A stretch of DNA of 64,000 bases from Halomonas sp. M4R1S46 (GCF_025725685.1 NZ_CP107008.1:3968001-4032000), one strand, 5' to 3'; positions 8,264 through 19,096 are shown, counted from the stretch's first letter. The notes: generated by a model from the sequence alone, not told the origin. Numbers and translations: made by a program.

Positions 8264-9730
8264 ATGACCCACGCCCTGGACTTCGACCACCTCCAGCAAT
8301 TACGCCGCGGCCACCCGGCCTGGACGTTGCTGCGCGCCGAACACGCCCCCATGGTGATCGGTTTCCTCTACCGCGCCTTCATCGCGCCCAATGTGCGCAG
8401 CATGGCGGAACAGCCGTTGGCCGCCCAGCTCGACGACTGGCTGTATCACCTGCGCCAGCGCCTCGACGACGACCCCTTCCCGCGCGAAGCACTGGCCTAC
8501 CTCAACGAATGGGCCGACGACCGCCATCGCTGGCTGCGCAAGTACTACCCCGCCGAGGGCGACGAGCCGCACTTCGATCTAACACCGGCCGCCGAGCAGG
8601 CCCTGCACTGGCTGGCGGGACTCGAGCAGCGCCAGTTCATCGGCGCGGAGTCACGCCTCAAGCAGGTTTTCGAGCTGCTGCGCGAGATCGACCAGGGCAA
8701 CGAGACCGACCCCGAGGCGCGCATCCGCGAACTGGAGCGGCGCCGCGATGCCCTCGATGCCGAGATCGCCGAGATCCGCGCCGGCCACCTGACGCTGATG
8801 GACGCCACCGCCCTGCGCGAGCGCTTCCAGCAGATGACCGACACCGCCCGCGCGCTGCTGGCCGACTTCCGCCAGGTGGAGCAGAATTTCCGCGATCTCG
8901 ACCGCGAGGTGCGCGAGCGCATCGCCACCTGGGAAGGCGGCAAGGGCGAACTGCTGGAGGAGATCTTCGGCGACCACGACGCCATCCGCGACTCCGACCA
9001 GGGACGCAGCTTCCACGCCTTCTGGGACTTCCTGATGTCGCCGGCCCGCCAGGAGGAACTCACCGAACTGCTCGAACGCATCCTGACCCTCGAGCCCGTG
9101 GCGGAAATGGCGCCCGACCCTCGCCTGGCCCGCATCCATTACGACTGGCTGACCGCCAGCGAGGTCGCCCAACGCACCGTGGCCCGGCTCTCCGAACAGC
9201 TCCGCCGCTACCTGGACGACCAGGGCTGGCTGGAGAATCGCCGCATCATGGCCATCCTGCGCGACGTCGAACGCCACGCCCTGGCACTGCGCGACGCCCC
9301 GCCCCGGGGGGAGCCGATGGCCATCGACGAGCCGGCGCCCCACCTCGAGCTGCCCATGGAACGGCCGCTGTTCACGCCGCCGCTCAAGCCGCGCATCGCC
9401 GCCGAGCGGCTGGCCAGCGGCGACGAGGCCATCGAGGCAGCGGCGCTGTTCGACCAGCACCATGTCGACAAGGAGCGGCTGCGCGCCCGGGTGCGCCGCG
9501 CCCTGCAGACCCGCGACCAGGTCGGTCTCGCCGAGCTGCTCGACGAGGAACCTCTGCGCCAGGGGTTGGCGGAACTGGTCGCCTGGCTGGCCATCGCCAC
9601 CGAAGGCGGCCAGGGACTGCTCGACGACGACCATCCCCAGCAGCTCGAATGGCAGGACGACCGCGGCCGCTGGCGTCGCGCCCGCCTGCCGCGCGTCATC
9701 TTCACCCGCCAGGGGGCGCTCACTGAATGA
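8264..9730 (+). CDS. jetA: Wadjet type I protein JetA (DUF3375, MukF-like kleisin)
   Basis: The 488-residue product matches the DUF3375 pattern: an N-terminal winged-helix-like region (DFDHLQQLRRGHPAWTLLRA), a long helical middle with heptad-like stretches (about residues 140-230, rich in Glu, Arg and Leu), and a C-terminal part (LFTPPLKPRIAAERLASGDE) that in the family contacts the SMC subunit. JetA is the kleisin of the JetABC condensin-like complex that senses small circular DNA. It opens a four-gene operon and overlaps jetB by 4 bp (ATGA). The length is usual for the family. The function rests on family and gene order. Confidence 0.93.
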   Translation: MTHALDFDHLQQLRRGHPAWTLLRAEHAPMVIGFLYRAFIAPNVRSMAEQPLAAQLDDWLYHLRQRLDDDPFPREALAYLNEWADDRHRWLRKYYPAEGDEPHFDLTPAAEQALHWLAGLEQRQFIGAESRLKQVFELLREIDQGNETDPEARIRELERRRDALDAEIAEIRAGHLTLMDATALRERFQQMTDTARALLADFRQVEQNFRDLDREVRERIATWEGGKGELLEEIFGDHDAIRDSDQGRSFHAFWDFLMSPARQEELTELLERILTLEPVAEMAPDPRLARIHYDWLTASEVAQRTVARLSEQLRRYLDDQGWLENRRIMAILRDVERHALALRDAPPRGEPMAIDEPAPHLELPMERPLFTPPLKPRIAAERLASGDEAIEAAALFDQHHVDKERLRARVRRALQTRDQVGLAELLDEEPLRQGLAELVAWLAIATEGGQGLLDDDHPQQLEWQDDRGRWRRARLPRVIFTRQGALTE

Positions 9731-10344
9731 ACGATTTTCACGATCCGTCCCGCGACGCCAGCCCGGACGCCGGCGAGCGGCGCTTCTCGCTGGTGCTGAT
9801 CGCCCTGTTCAAGGGCGTGCTCTATCAGGACCGCGCCCCCGGCCAGTGGCAGGACCTGCTCGACCACCAGGCGCGCATTCGCGACCATATCGCCCCGCTG
9901 GGCCTGACGCTGATGCTCGACGAGGCCGAGGGCCATGCCTACCTGAGCCAGAAGGCCGCGGACGACGAGGCGGATGACTTGCCGCGTCTGGTGCGCCGCC
10001 AGCCGCTCAGCTACCCCGTCAGCCTGTTGCTGGCGCTGCTGCGCAAGAAGCTCGCCGAGCAGGACGCCGGCGGCGACGAGCTGCGCCTGATCCTGTCCCG
10101 CGAGCAGATCCAGGAGATGCTCAAGCTGTTCCTGGCCGACACCAGCAACGAGGCACGGCTGCTGGACCGCATCGACAACCACATCAACAAGGTGGTGGAG
10201 CTGGGCTTCCTGCGCCGCCTCAAGGGCGAGGCGCCGCGCTACGAGGTGCGCCGCATCCTCAAGTCGTTCGTCGACGCCCAGTGGCTGGCCGAATTCGAGC
10301 AGCGCCTGGCCGAGTACCGTGAGCACGCCGAGGGAGACCGCTGA
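9727..10344 (+). CDS. jetB: Wadjet type I protein JetB (DUF4194, MukE-like KITE subunit)
   Basis: The 205-residue protein fits DUF4194, the MukE-like winged-helix subunit of Wadjet. Typical stretches are FSLVLIALFKGVLYQDRAP near the N-terminus, RRQPLSYPVSLLLALLRKKL, and VVELGFLRRLKGEAPRYEVR near the C-terminus. JetB dimers bind the JetA kleisin. The start overlaps the jetA stop (ATGA at 9727-9730), which points to translational coupling, and jetC follows after one base. Confidence 0.92.
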   Translation: MNDFHDPSRDASPDAGERRFSLVLIALFKGVLYQDRAPGQWQDLLDHQARIRDHIAPLGLTLMLDEAEGHAYLSQKAADDEADDLPRLVRRQPLSYPVSLLLALLRKKLAEQDAGGDELRLILSREQIQEMLKLFLADTSNEARLLDRIDNHINKVVELGFLRRLKGEAPRYEVRRILKSFVDAQWLAEFEQRLAEYREHAEGDR

Positions 10345-10345
10345 C

Positions 10346-13300
10346 ATGCAGCTCGGAGAATTCGACTTCGGGTCCGACCCGGCGCGCGCCGGCTTTCGCC
10401 TGCAGCGCCTGGAGGTCTACAACTGGGGCACCTTCCACCAGCGCGTCTGGCGCCTGGACGCCAGCGGCGACAACGCCCTGCTCACCGGCGACATCGGCTC
10501 CGGCAAGTCGACCCTGGTCGATGCCATCACCACCCTGCTGGTGCCCGCCCAGCGCATCACCTACAACAAGGCCGCCGGCGCCGAGGCCAAGGAACGCAGC
10601 CTGCGCTCCTATGTGCTGGGCTACTACAAGACCGAGCGTGGCGAGGCGGGCCTCAGCGCCAAGGCGGTGGGCCTGCGCGACCACAACGGCTATTCGGTGA
10701 TCCTCGGCCACTTCTACAACGAGGGCTTCGACACCCATGTCACCCTGGCCCAGGTGTTCTGGATCGCCGACACCAAGGGTCAGCCGGAGCGCTTCTACGT
10801 GGTCGCCGACCGCGAACTGGCCATCGCCGGCGACTTCGATGACTTCGGCAGCGATCTCAAGCAGTTGCGCAAGCGCTTGCGCGACACGCCGCACGTCGAG
10901 CTGCACGACAGCTTCCCGCCCTACGGCGCCGCCTTCCGTCGCCGCTTCGGCCTGGGCGCCGCCAACGACCAGGCGATGGAGCTGTTCAACCAGACGGTAT
11001 CGATGAAGTCGGTGGGCAACCTCACCGACTTCGTGCGCACCCATATGCTCGAGGCGCTGCCCATGGAGGAGCGCATCGCCGCCCTGATCCGCCACTTCGA
11101 CGACCTCGACCGCGCCCACGCGGCGGTGCTCGAGGCACGCCGCAAGATCGAGGCGCTGACCCCGCTGGTGGCCAACCTCGAGCGCCACGCCGACCTCGAG
11201 CACCAGCAGGCGCAGCGGGTCGAGGCCCGCGAGGCGCTGAAGAGCTACTTCGCCCACCACAAGGCGACCCTTCTCGAGCGCCGCCTCGAGCGACTCGGCG
11301 GCGAACTGGCGCGCCTGGCCAACCGGCTCGAGGAGCTCCAGGAACGGCGGCACCGTGAGGCCCACCAGCGCGACCAGCTCAAGCAGGCGATTGCCGCCAG
11401 CGGCGGCGATCGCCTGGCGCAACTGGCCCGCGAGATCGAGGAGCTCGGCCGGGCACGCGACAAGTGTCGTCGCCGCGCCGACCACTACCGCGAACTGGCC
11501 GCCGCCGTGGGTCTCGAGGTCGCCGAGGACGCCGACGCCTTCCAGGCCAATGCCACCGCCATCGAGCAGGCGCTGAACGCGCTGGACGACGACGAGACGG
11601 CGCTGGTCAACCGGCGCACCGAGCTCGAGCTGGAACTGCGCCACCTCAAGGACCAGCACGACGAGCTCGATGCCGAACTGGACTCGCTGCGCTCGCGCCG
11701 CTCCAACCTGCCGGCCAGGATACTGACTCTGCGTGAACGGCTATGCGAGGCCACCGGCCTGGACGCCGACACCCTGCCTTTCGCCGGCGAGCTGCTCCAG
11801 GTGCGCGACGAGGCCCGCGACTGGGAGGGCGCCGCCGAACGGGTGCTGCACAACTTCGCGCTGTCGCTGCTGGTACCGGAGGCCCACTACGCCGCGGTCG
11901 CCGACTGGGTCGAGCGTACCCAGTTGCGCGGTCGGCTGGTCTACTACCGGGTGCGCGAGCCCCAGGCGGCGGCACCGTCGCTGCATCCCGCCTCGCTGGT
12001 GCGCAAGCTGGCGATCCGCCCCGACAGCGAGCACTACGCCTGGCTGGAGCAGGAACTGGGCAAGCGCTTCGACTACGCCTGCTGCGACGACCTCACCCAG
12101 TTTCGCCGCGAACAACGCGCCCTGACCCGCAATGGCCAGCTCAAGACCGGCGGCGAGCGTCACGAGAAGGACGACCGCCACCGCCTCGACGATCGCACCC
12201 GCTACGTGCTGGGCTGGAGCAACGCGGCCAAGATCGCCGCCCTGGAGGACGAGGCGGCTGCCCTGCAGCGCCGCCTGCAGGCCAGTGCCGAGCGGGTCGC
12301 CGCGGTCCAGCGCGAGCAGCGCGGCCTGAGCCAAAGGCGCAGCGACCTGAGCCGCCTGCAGGGCTTCGGCGACTTCCAGGAGCTCGACTGGCGCACCCCC
12401 GCGGCGCGCCTCGAGACGTGCGAAGCCGAGCGCCGTGGCCTGGAGGCCAGCTCCGACCGGCTCAAGCTGCTCCAGGCCCAGCTCCGCGAGCTGGACGAGG
12501 CCAGCCGGGCCACCGACGACGCCCTGGCCGAGGCCCAGGGCGAGCAGGGCAGCCTGAACACTCGCCGTGACACGGCCGCCGCCCAGCACGACGAGGCCCG
12601 GGCGCTGGTGGAGAGCCTCGACGCCGCGCGACGCGAGGCGTGCTTCGCGCGACTCGACGAGTGGCGTGAGCCGGCGCTGGGCGAGCATCAGCTCAGCGTC
12701 GAGTCCTGCGACAACCGCGAACGCGAGATGCGCGACTGGCTGCAGGCCGACATCGACGCGCGCCAGAAGCAGCTCGACCGCCTGCGCGAGGCGATCATCA
12801 AGGCCATGCAGCACATCATGACCCAGTGGCCGCAGGACACCGAGGAGGTGGACGCCAGCCTGGCCGCCGGCGACGACTACCGCGCCATGCTCGTCGCCCT
12901 CGAGGCCGACGATCTGCCGCGCTTCGAGGCCCGCTTCAAGCAGCTGCTCAACGAGAACACCATCCGCGAGATCGCCGGCTTCCAGGCCTTCCTCAACCAG
13001 CAGCGCGAGGACATCAAGGGGCGTGTCGCCACCATCAACGCCTCGCTGCACGACATCGACTACAACCCGGGGCGTTATATCCGCCTGCTCGCCGAGCCCA
13101 GCCCCGACGCCGAGATCCGCGACTTCCGTCAGCAGCTGCGAGCCTGCACCGAGAATGCCCTCAGCGGCAGCGACGACGAGCAGTATTCGGAGGCCAAGTT
13201 CCTGCAGGTCAAGGCGATCATCGAGCGCTTCCGCGGCCGGGAAGGCAGCACCGAGCTGGACAGGCGCTGGACGCTCAAGGTCACCGATGTGCGCCACCAC

Positions 13301-13729
13301 TTCCTGTTCTCGGCCTCCGAGCGCTGGCGCGAGGACGACAGCGAGCACGAGCACTACTCGGATGCCGGCGGCAAGTCCGGCGGGCAGAAGGAGAAGCTGG
13401 CCTACACCGTGCTGGCCGCCAGCCTGGCCTACCAGTTCGGCCTGGAGTGGGGCGAGAGCCACTCGCGCTCGTTCCGCTTCGTGGTCATCGACGAGGCCTT
13501 CGGCCGCGGCTCGGACGAATCCGCCCGCTATGGCCTGGAACTGTTCGCGCGCCTCAACCTGCAACTGCTGATCGTCACTCCGCTGCAAAAGATCCACATC
13601 ATCGAGCCCTATGTGGCCAGCGTCGGCTTCGTGCACAACGAGGAGGGCCGCCAGTCGATGCTGCGCAACCTGAGCATCGAGGAGTATCGCCAGGAGAAGG
13701 CCGCCCGCGAGCACATCGAGGTCCTGTGA
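10346..13729 (+). CDS. jetC: Wadjet type I protein JetC (MukB-like SMC ATPase)
   Basis: The 1127-residue SMC-type protein has a Walker A motif GDIGSGKST near residues 48-56, two long coiled-coil arms rich in Glu, Arg and Leu (about 250-480 and 620-860) around a hinge, an ABC signature AGGKSGGQKEKLAY near residue 1010, and Walker B FVVIDEAFGRG near 1050. JetC dimers extrude DNA loops, and the complex recognises small circular plasmids. The ATG at 10346 follows GGGAGA and lies one base after the jetB stop; a GTG further upstream is in frame but less likely. The ATPase motifs look intact. Confidence 0.93.
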   Translation: MQLGEFDFGSDPARAGFRLQRLEVYNWGTFHQRVWRLDASGDNALLTGDIGSGKSTLVDAITTLLVPAQRITYNKAAGAEAKERSLRSYVLGYYKTERGEAGLSAKAVGLRDHNGYSVILGHFYNEGFDTHVTLAQVFWIADTKGQPERFYVVADRELAIAGDFDDFGSDLKQLRKRLRDTPHVELHDSFPPYGAAFRRRFGLGAANDQAMELFNQTVSMKSVGNLTDFVRTHMLEALPMEERIAALIRHFDDLDRAHAAVLEARRKIEALTPLVANLERHADLEHQQAQRVEAREALKSYFAHHKATLLERRLERLGGELARLANRLEELQERRHREAHQRDQLKQAIAASGGDRLAQLAREIEELGRARDKCRRRADHYRELAAAVGLEVAEDADAFQANATAIEQALNALDDDETALVNRRTELELELRHLKDQHDELDAELDSLRSRRSNLPARILTLRERLCEATGLDADTLPFAGELLQVRDEARDWEGAAERVLHNFALSLLVPEAHYAAVADWVERTQLRGRLVYYRVREPQAAAPSLHPASLVRKLAIRPDSEHYAWLEQELGKRFDYACCDDLTQFRREQRALTRNGQLKTGGERHEKDDRHRLDDRTRYVLGWSNAAKIAALEDEAAALQRRLQASAERVAAVQREQRGLSQRRSDLSRLQGFGDFQELDWRTPAARLETCEAERRGLEASSDRLKLLQAQLRELDEASRATDDALAEAQGEQGSLNTRRDTAAAQHDEARALVESLDAARREACFARLDEWREPALGEHQLSVESCDNREREMRDWLQADIDARQKQLDRLREAIIKAMQHIMTQWPQDTEEVDASLAAGDDYRAMLVALEADDLPRFEARFKQLLNENTIREIAGFQAFLNQQREDIKGRVATINASLHDIDYNPGRYIRLLAEPSPDAEIRDFRQQLRACTENALSGSDDEQYSEAKFLQVKAIIERFRGREGSTELDRRWTLKVTDVRHHFLFSASERWREDDSEHEHYSDAGGKSGGQKEKLAYTVLAASLAYQFGLEWGESHSRSFRFVVIDEAFGRGSDESARYGLELFARLNLQLLIVTPLQKIHIIEPYVASVGFVHNEEGRQSMLRNLSIEEYRQEKAAREHIEVL

Positions 13730-13730
13730 G

Positions 13731-14990
13731 GTGAGCGCCTGGACCAGCCCCGAGGACATCCGCCGCCAGCTGCAGCGCCACTGGGACAGCGGCGCCATCC
13801 TTGCCGCGCGCCTGCCGGCCGACGGCGACGACGGCGAACCGCTGTTTCCGCTGACGCTGCGCCTGCGCCGCCCCACGGCCCGGGACGTCACCCAACGCTT
13901 CGGCGAGGTGGCCGACTGGGTCCGAACGCTGCAAGGAGGCAGCCGCGACGCCCTGGGCTACGGCTATATCATCGAGTTTCGCCGCCAGGGCAACCGGGTC
14001 CAGGGCAGCAACGAACTGCCCGCCAGCCTCCAGATTCCCGAGGACCAGGACGCCCTGCGCCTGCTGCGCAAGCAGCAGGAGGCCGCGCGCTTCGATGCCC
14101 TGGCCGACGAGATCCTGACCCGCCAGCCCGGCCTGGCCGGCTGGCTGCGCCGCCAGCCGCTCAAGGCCCTCGAGCATGCCGCGGAGTGGCCGCGACTGCT
14201 GGCCGTACTCGCCCACTTCCAGCGCCGGCCGCGCCCCGGCGTCTATCTCCGCCAGCTGGACATACCCGGCGTCGACACCAAGTTCATCGAGGCCCGTCGC
14301 GGCCTGCTCGCCTCGCTGCTCGATGCGGTGCTGCCCCCGGCCGCCATCGACTGCGAGGCAAGCGGCGTGCGGGGTTTCAACCGTCGCTACGGGCTGCGCG
14401 AGCCCTCGCCGCTGGTGCGGCTCCGCTTGCTCGACCCGGCCCTGTCGCTGCACGGCCTGGGCGACCTCAGCGTGCCGGTGGAGCAGTTCGCCGCCTGGCG
14501 GCCCGCCGTGGAGCGGGTCTTCATCACCGAGAACCTGACCAATGGCCTGGCCTTTCCCGAGGTGCCGCGCGCCCTGGTGGTCTTCGGCCTCGGCTACGGC
14601 CTGGAGTCCCTGGCCCGCATGCCCTGGCTCCAGGAGGTCGAGATCCACTACTGGGGCGATATCGACACTCACGGCTTCGGCATCCTCGACCGGCTGCGCG
14701 CCTACCTGCCCCGGGCCCGGTCGCTGCTGATGGATGAGGCCACCCTGCTGGCCCACCGCCCGCTGTGGGGCGAGGAACCCCTGGATAAGCGCCTGGGCCA
14801 TACCCCTACCCGCCTGACCGACGCCGAGCTCGCCCTGTTCACCGCCCTGCGCGACGACCGACTGGGCGAGCGGGTGCGCCTGGAGCAGGAACGCATCGGC
14901 TTTGGCCATCTGGAGGCGGCGTTGCCCCCCCTGCAGCGACAAGGAGTCGGAGACCGAGGCCATCTTGTGCCCAGGAATAATAAGGACTAA
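13731..14990 (+). CDS. jetD: Wadjet type I nuclease JetD (DUF3322/DUF2220, Toprim-like)
   Basis: The 419-residue protein has an N-terminal DUF3322 part (SAWTSPEDIRRQLQRHWDSG) and a C-terminal topoisomerase VI-like Toprim domain. The metal-binding residues of Toprim are visible: Glu in VFITENLTNGLAF and the Asp-x-Asp of YWGDIDTHGFGILDRL. JetD cuts plasmid DNA after loop extrusion stalls. The start is GTG at 13731, one base after the jetC stop, and no ATG fits better. With jetA, jetB and jetC the operon is complete and each key motif is present. Confidence 0.93.
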   Translation: MSAWTSPEDIRRQLQRHWDSGAILAARLPADGDDGEPLFPLTLRLRRPTARDVTQRFGEVADWVRTLQGGSRDALGYGYIIEFRRQGNRVQGSNELPASLQIPEDQDALRLLRKQQEAARFDALADEILTRQPGLAGWLRRQPLKALEHAAEWPRLLAVLAHFQRRPRPGVYLRQLDIPGVDTKFIEARRGLLASLLDAVLPPAAIDCEASGVRGFNRRYGLREPSPLVRLRLLDPALSLHGLGDLSVPVEQFAAWRPAVERVFITENLTNGLAFPEVPRALVVFGLGYGLESLARMPWLQEVEIHYWGDIDTHGFGILDRLRAYLPRARSLLMDEATLLAHRPLWGEEPLDKRLGHTPTRLTDAELALFTALRDDRLGERVRLEQERIGFGHLEAALPPLQRQGVGDRGHLVPRNNKD

Positions 14991-15023
14991 ATTTGGTCAC
15001 ATAGTCCTCCGACGAGCTACGCC

Positions 15024-15299
15024 ATGAAGTATTCCGAGAACATCAAGCCGATCAGCTACCTCAAGGCGCATGCCGCCGAGGTGGCCAAGTCCCTGAGCGA
15101 GCGGCGCGAGCCCCTGATCATCACCCAGAATGGCGAGGCCCGTCTGGTGGTGCAGGACATCAAGAGCTTCGAGCAGACCCAGGAAACCCTGGCCCTGCTG
15201 AAGATCCTGGCCCTGGGCAACCAGGAAGTGGCACGCGACGCCGTTCAGGATGCCGATAGCGTCTTTTCCGAGCTGCGCCGTCGCCAGGCGGATTCATGA
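15024..15299 (+). CDS. antitoxin, Phd/YefM family
   Basis: The 91-residue protein has the Phd/YefM DNA-binding fold at its N-terminus: ISYLKAHAAEVAKSLSERRE followed by PLIITQNGEARLVVQDI. The C-terminal half is the extended region that normally wraps the toxin. It overlaps the toxin start by 4 bp (ATGA at 15296-15299). It begins only 33 bp after jetD, too close for a large promoter region, so it may be partly co-transcribed with the Wadjet operon. Such antitoxins usually repress their own promoter. Confidence 0.9.
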   Translation: MKYSENIKPISYLKAHAAEVAKSLSERREPLIITQNGEARLVVQDIKSFEQTQETLALLKILALGNQEVARDAVQDADSVFSELRRRQADS

Positions 15300-15622
15300 G
15301 CTTCCGCGTGCAGCTGACGGACTCGGCGGCCGAGGACCTGCGCGACCTCTATGACTTCATCGCCGAAAATGACTCCCCCGCCGCCGCCGGTCGCGTCCTG
15401 GATCGATTGGAACACCGCCTGCAGGAGCTGGCCGAGCTCCCCGAGCGTGGTAGCCACCCCCGGGAGCTGCTGGCCCTCGGCATTCGTGACTACCGCCAGC
15501 TGATCGAAGGGCCGACGCGAATCCTCTATCGTGTCTTCGACGACCGGGCGATCGTCTACCTGATCGCCGATGGTCGGCGCGACATGCAACGCCTGCTAGC
15601 GCGCCGGCTCCTCGGCGGTTAG
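15296..15622 (+). CDS. toxin, RelE/ParE superfamily
   Basis: The 108-residue protein starts with LTDSAAEDLRDLYDFIAEND, contains LPERGSHPRELLALGIRDYR, and ends with a typical ILYRVFDDRAIVYLIADGRR beta-strand and basic helix. This is the ParE/RelE fold. ParE toxins poison gyrase, while RelE toxins cut mRNA on the ribosome; the sequence leans to ParE (DYRQLIEGPTRILYRV) but the target is not certain. It forms an operon with the upstream antitoxin. Confidence 0.9.
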   Translation: MSFRVQLTDSAAEDLRDLYDFIAENDSPAAAGRVLDRLEHRLQELAELPERGSHPRELLALGIRDYRQLIEGPTRILYRVFDDRAIVYLIADGRRDMQRLLARRLLGG

Positions 15623-15647
15623 CCGAGCTTCCCTCTTTCCTCTTCCG

Positions 15648-17046
<1,399 letters not shown>

Positions 17047-17054
<8 letters not shown>

Positions 17055-18093
17055 GGCACTTCTCCAGCGGTATCAGCAGTCGGAATTCGGTCTGGCCCGG
17101 CGCGGAGTCGCACTCGATCAGGCCCTGATGCTGGTGCAGGATCGACTGGGCGATGGACAGTCCCAGGCCGCTGCCCTCGGCGCGCCCCGAGACCATGGGA
17201 TAGAACAGCGTCTCGCGCAGGCCGTCGGGGATGCCCGGCCCGTTGTCGATGATTGACACCTCGCAGACCAGCCGATGGCGCTCCGCGCCCAGGGTGAACT
17301 GGCGGCGGGCCCGGGTCTTCAGCACCAGGGTGGGCGCGTCCATGCCCGACTCGGTCATGGCCTCGACCGCGTTGCGGGCCACGTTGAGCATGGCCTGGAT
17401 CATCTGCGACTCGTCGCCCATCAGGTCCGGCAGGCTGGGGTCGTAGTCGCGGCTGATGGCGACCTCGGGATGCTCCACGGCCAGCAGGGCCCGAACCCGC
17501 TCCAGCACCCTGTGGATGTTCAGCGGCTCGTGGCGATTGAGGCGATTGGGGCCCAGCATCGAGTCCACCAGGTCGCGCAGCCGGTCGACCTCCTCGACGA
17601 TGATGCGGGTGAATTCGGCGAGCTGCGGGCTCTCCAGGTCACGCTCCAGCAACTGGGCCGCGCCCCGGATGCCGCCGAGGGGATTCTTCACCTCGTGGGC
17701 CAGCCCCCGGGCCAGCACCTTGATGGTCTCCTGGCGGGTCTGCAGCGCCTCCTCCCGGGAGATGCGCAGCAGCCGGTCCCGGGGCTCCATCTCCAGCAGC
17801 AGCTCGTCCGCAGAGAGCGGGGTGACGGTATAGTCCACGGTCAGCGGCTCACCGGTGGGCCGGATCAGGCGCGCCTCGCGCTGGGTGAAGGGATGGAACT
17901 CGTCGCGGGCCTTGGTGAGCACCTCGCCGATGTCCTCCTCGCCCACCACCAGGCCGGGCAGGGGCTGGCCCACCACCCGGGAACGGCTCAGCGCGAGCAG
18001 GGCCTCCGCCGCGGGGTTCATCCAGCGCAGGCGCAGCTCCCCGTCCAGCAGCAGGACGGCGGTGGTGAGATGTTCCATCAGGCGTTGATACAT
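17047..18093 (-). CDS. glnL: nitrogen regulation sensor kinase NtrB
   Basis: The 348-residue protein has an N-terminal PAS domain (TTAVLLLDGELRLRWMNPAA), a phosphorylated His in the H-box LARGLAHEVKNPLGG, an N-box (ARNAVEAM) and G-boxes (IDNGPGIP, GSGLGLSIA). It has no membrane segment, as expected for a cytoplasmic kinase controlled by PII. It phosphorylates NtrC. An NtrC box lies about 115 bp upstream of its start. Gene order is glnA, a DUF4124 gene, ntrB, ntrC. Confidence 0.96.
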
Positions 18094-18207
18094 GGTGCGT
18101 TCCCGGCAAGAGGCGGTCGTGGACTGGCCATAAAGCGGTGCAAGAAGCGCGCCACTTCGGGGAGGCGCGACAGGGCGGCGCGACAGGGTGGATCGGCGCG
18201 GACGTCT

Positions 18208-18224
18208 TGCACCACTTTAGTGCA
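18208..18224 (-). promoter_or_regulatory. NtrC-binding site upstream of ntrB
   Basis: The sequence TGCACCACTTTAGTGCA fits the TGCAC-N7-GTGCA form of NtrC boxes and has perfect half-sites. A further half-site (GGTGCA) lies just beside it at 18232-18237. In enteric bacteria a similar box upstream of ntrB mediates repression by NtrC, so auto-regulation of ntrBC is likely here. Confidence 0.75.
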
Positions 18225-18256
18225 CCAGGCAGGTGCACGCACGCCGGGAAGGCGAC

Positions 18257-18442
18257 TCAGGGGGCATCGGGATGCCGATGATGGCGCAACCGGGAGCGAC
18301 GCTCGCGCTCATGGCGTTCGCGGTCGCCCTCGCCGTCGCGCAGGCCGCCGCCATCGCGCAGCTGCTCGGCATGCTCGAAGGCGCTGCCTTCCTTGACCCG
18401 GTCGGCATGGTCGAAGGCATTGAAGCCCCCGTCATCGCGCAC
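18257..18442 (-). CDS. small ORF or lost C-terminal extension of the DUF4124 gene
   Basis: A 61-codon ORF starts with GTG at 18442 and has coding-like GC3. It is very rich in Arg, Asp, Glu and Gly (for example EQLRDGGGLRDGEGDRERHE). It lies in the same frame as the upstream DUF4124 gene, and the frame stays open for about 85 codons after that gene's TAG stop at 18512. It could be a tiny gene, a readthrough tail, or the end of a once longer protein. The remainder of 18094-18511 holds only the NtrC box and no other gene. Confidence 0.3.
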   Translation of the reverse strand: MRDDGGFNAFDHADRVKEGSAFEHAEQLRDGGGLRDGEGDRERHERERRSRLRHHRHPDAP

Positions 18443-18511
18443 CGGGGGCGGATGACAGGGCCTGAAGGTGCCGTCCGGACACAGCGGTCGATGTGGCCGG
18501 CGAAGGGGCAG

Positions 18512-19096
18512 CTAACTGCCCGGGTTGTTGGGATTCTGGGGCAGGTTGACGCTGGCCCGCTGGACATAGAGCGTCAACGGCGCCGTGCGGTGGCGCACGG
18601 CGCCGGTGGCATCGAGCAGCTCGGCCTGCAGCTGGTGTTCGCCGCGGTTGAGGTTGGAGAGCAGGAAGGTATCGGTATGCATGGCCGACTGGCTGACCCG
18701 GCCATCGAGCAGCAGGCGCACCCGATGGTCCTCGCGCAGCGCGGGCTGGATGCCCAGGCGCACCTGGACATTGCCGGCGGCCCCGGTGGACAGGGTGGCC
18801 TGGTTATCCGGCGACAGGATCGAGAACATGTCATAGGGCATGAACGGCTGCCCCGGGGCGGTGCCCGCGGCGCTCGGCGCCTCCTCGCCCTGCACCACCG
18901 GCGACAGGCTCGGCGCGCGGACCTCCCGGGAGGGCACCACGGTCAACGGGTCCAGCTTCACCGCCTCGCCGCCGCGCTCCGGATCGTCGGTGAAGACGAC
19001 ATTGCCCTGGGCGTCAGTGGTGCGATAGATGGTCTCGGCACCGGCCGTCAGGCTCACCGACAGGCCCAGCACCAGCATCACGAGTGCCTTGTTCAT
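18512..19096 (-). CDS. exported DUF4124 domain protein
   Basis: The 194-residue protein has a clear signal peptide (MNKALVMLVLGLSVSLTAGA, cleaved before ETIYR) and a DUF4124 domain right after it (IYRTTDAQGNVVFTDDPERG). The C-terminal half (about residues 110-190) looks like a beta-sandwich: VQVRLGIQPALREDHRVRLL and HQLQAELLDATGAVRH. A ribosome-binding site AGGAGAG precedes the ATG at 19096. It sits between glnA and ntrB, a linkage often seen in this lineage, but its role is unknown. It should act in the periplasm. Confidence 0.82.
   Translation of the reverse strand: MNKALVMLVLGLSVSLTAGAETIYRTTDAQGNVVFTDDPERGGEAVKLDPLTVVPSREVRAPSLSPVVQGEEAPSAAGTAPGQPFMPYDMFSILSPDNQATLSTGAAGNVQVRLGIQPALREDHRVRLLLDGRVSQSAMHTDTFLLSNLNRGEHQLQAELLDATGAVRHRTAPLTLYVQRASVNLPQNPNNPGS

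Noticed and set aside
11741..13891. Long minus-strand frame opposite jetC
   Set aside because: It is a shadow of jetC coding sequence; it has no ribosome-binding site and no recognisable domain.
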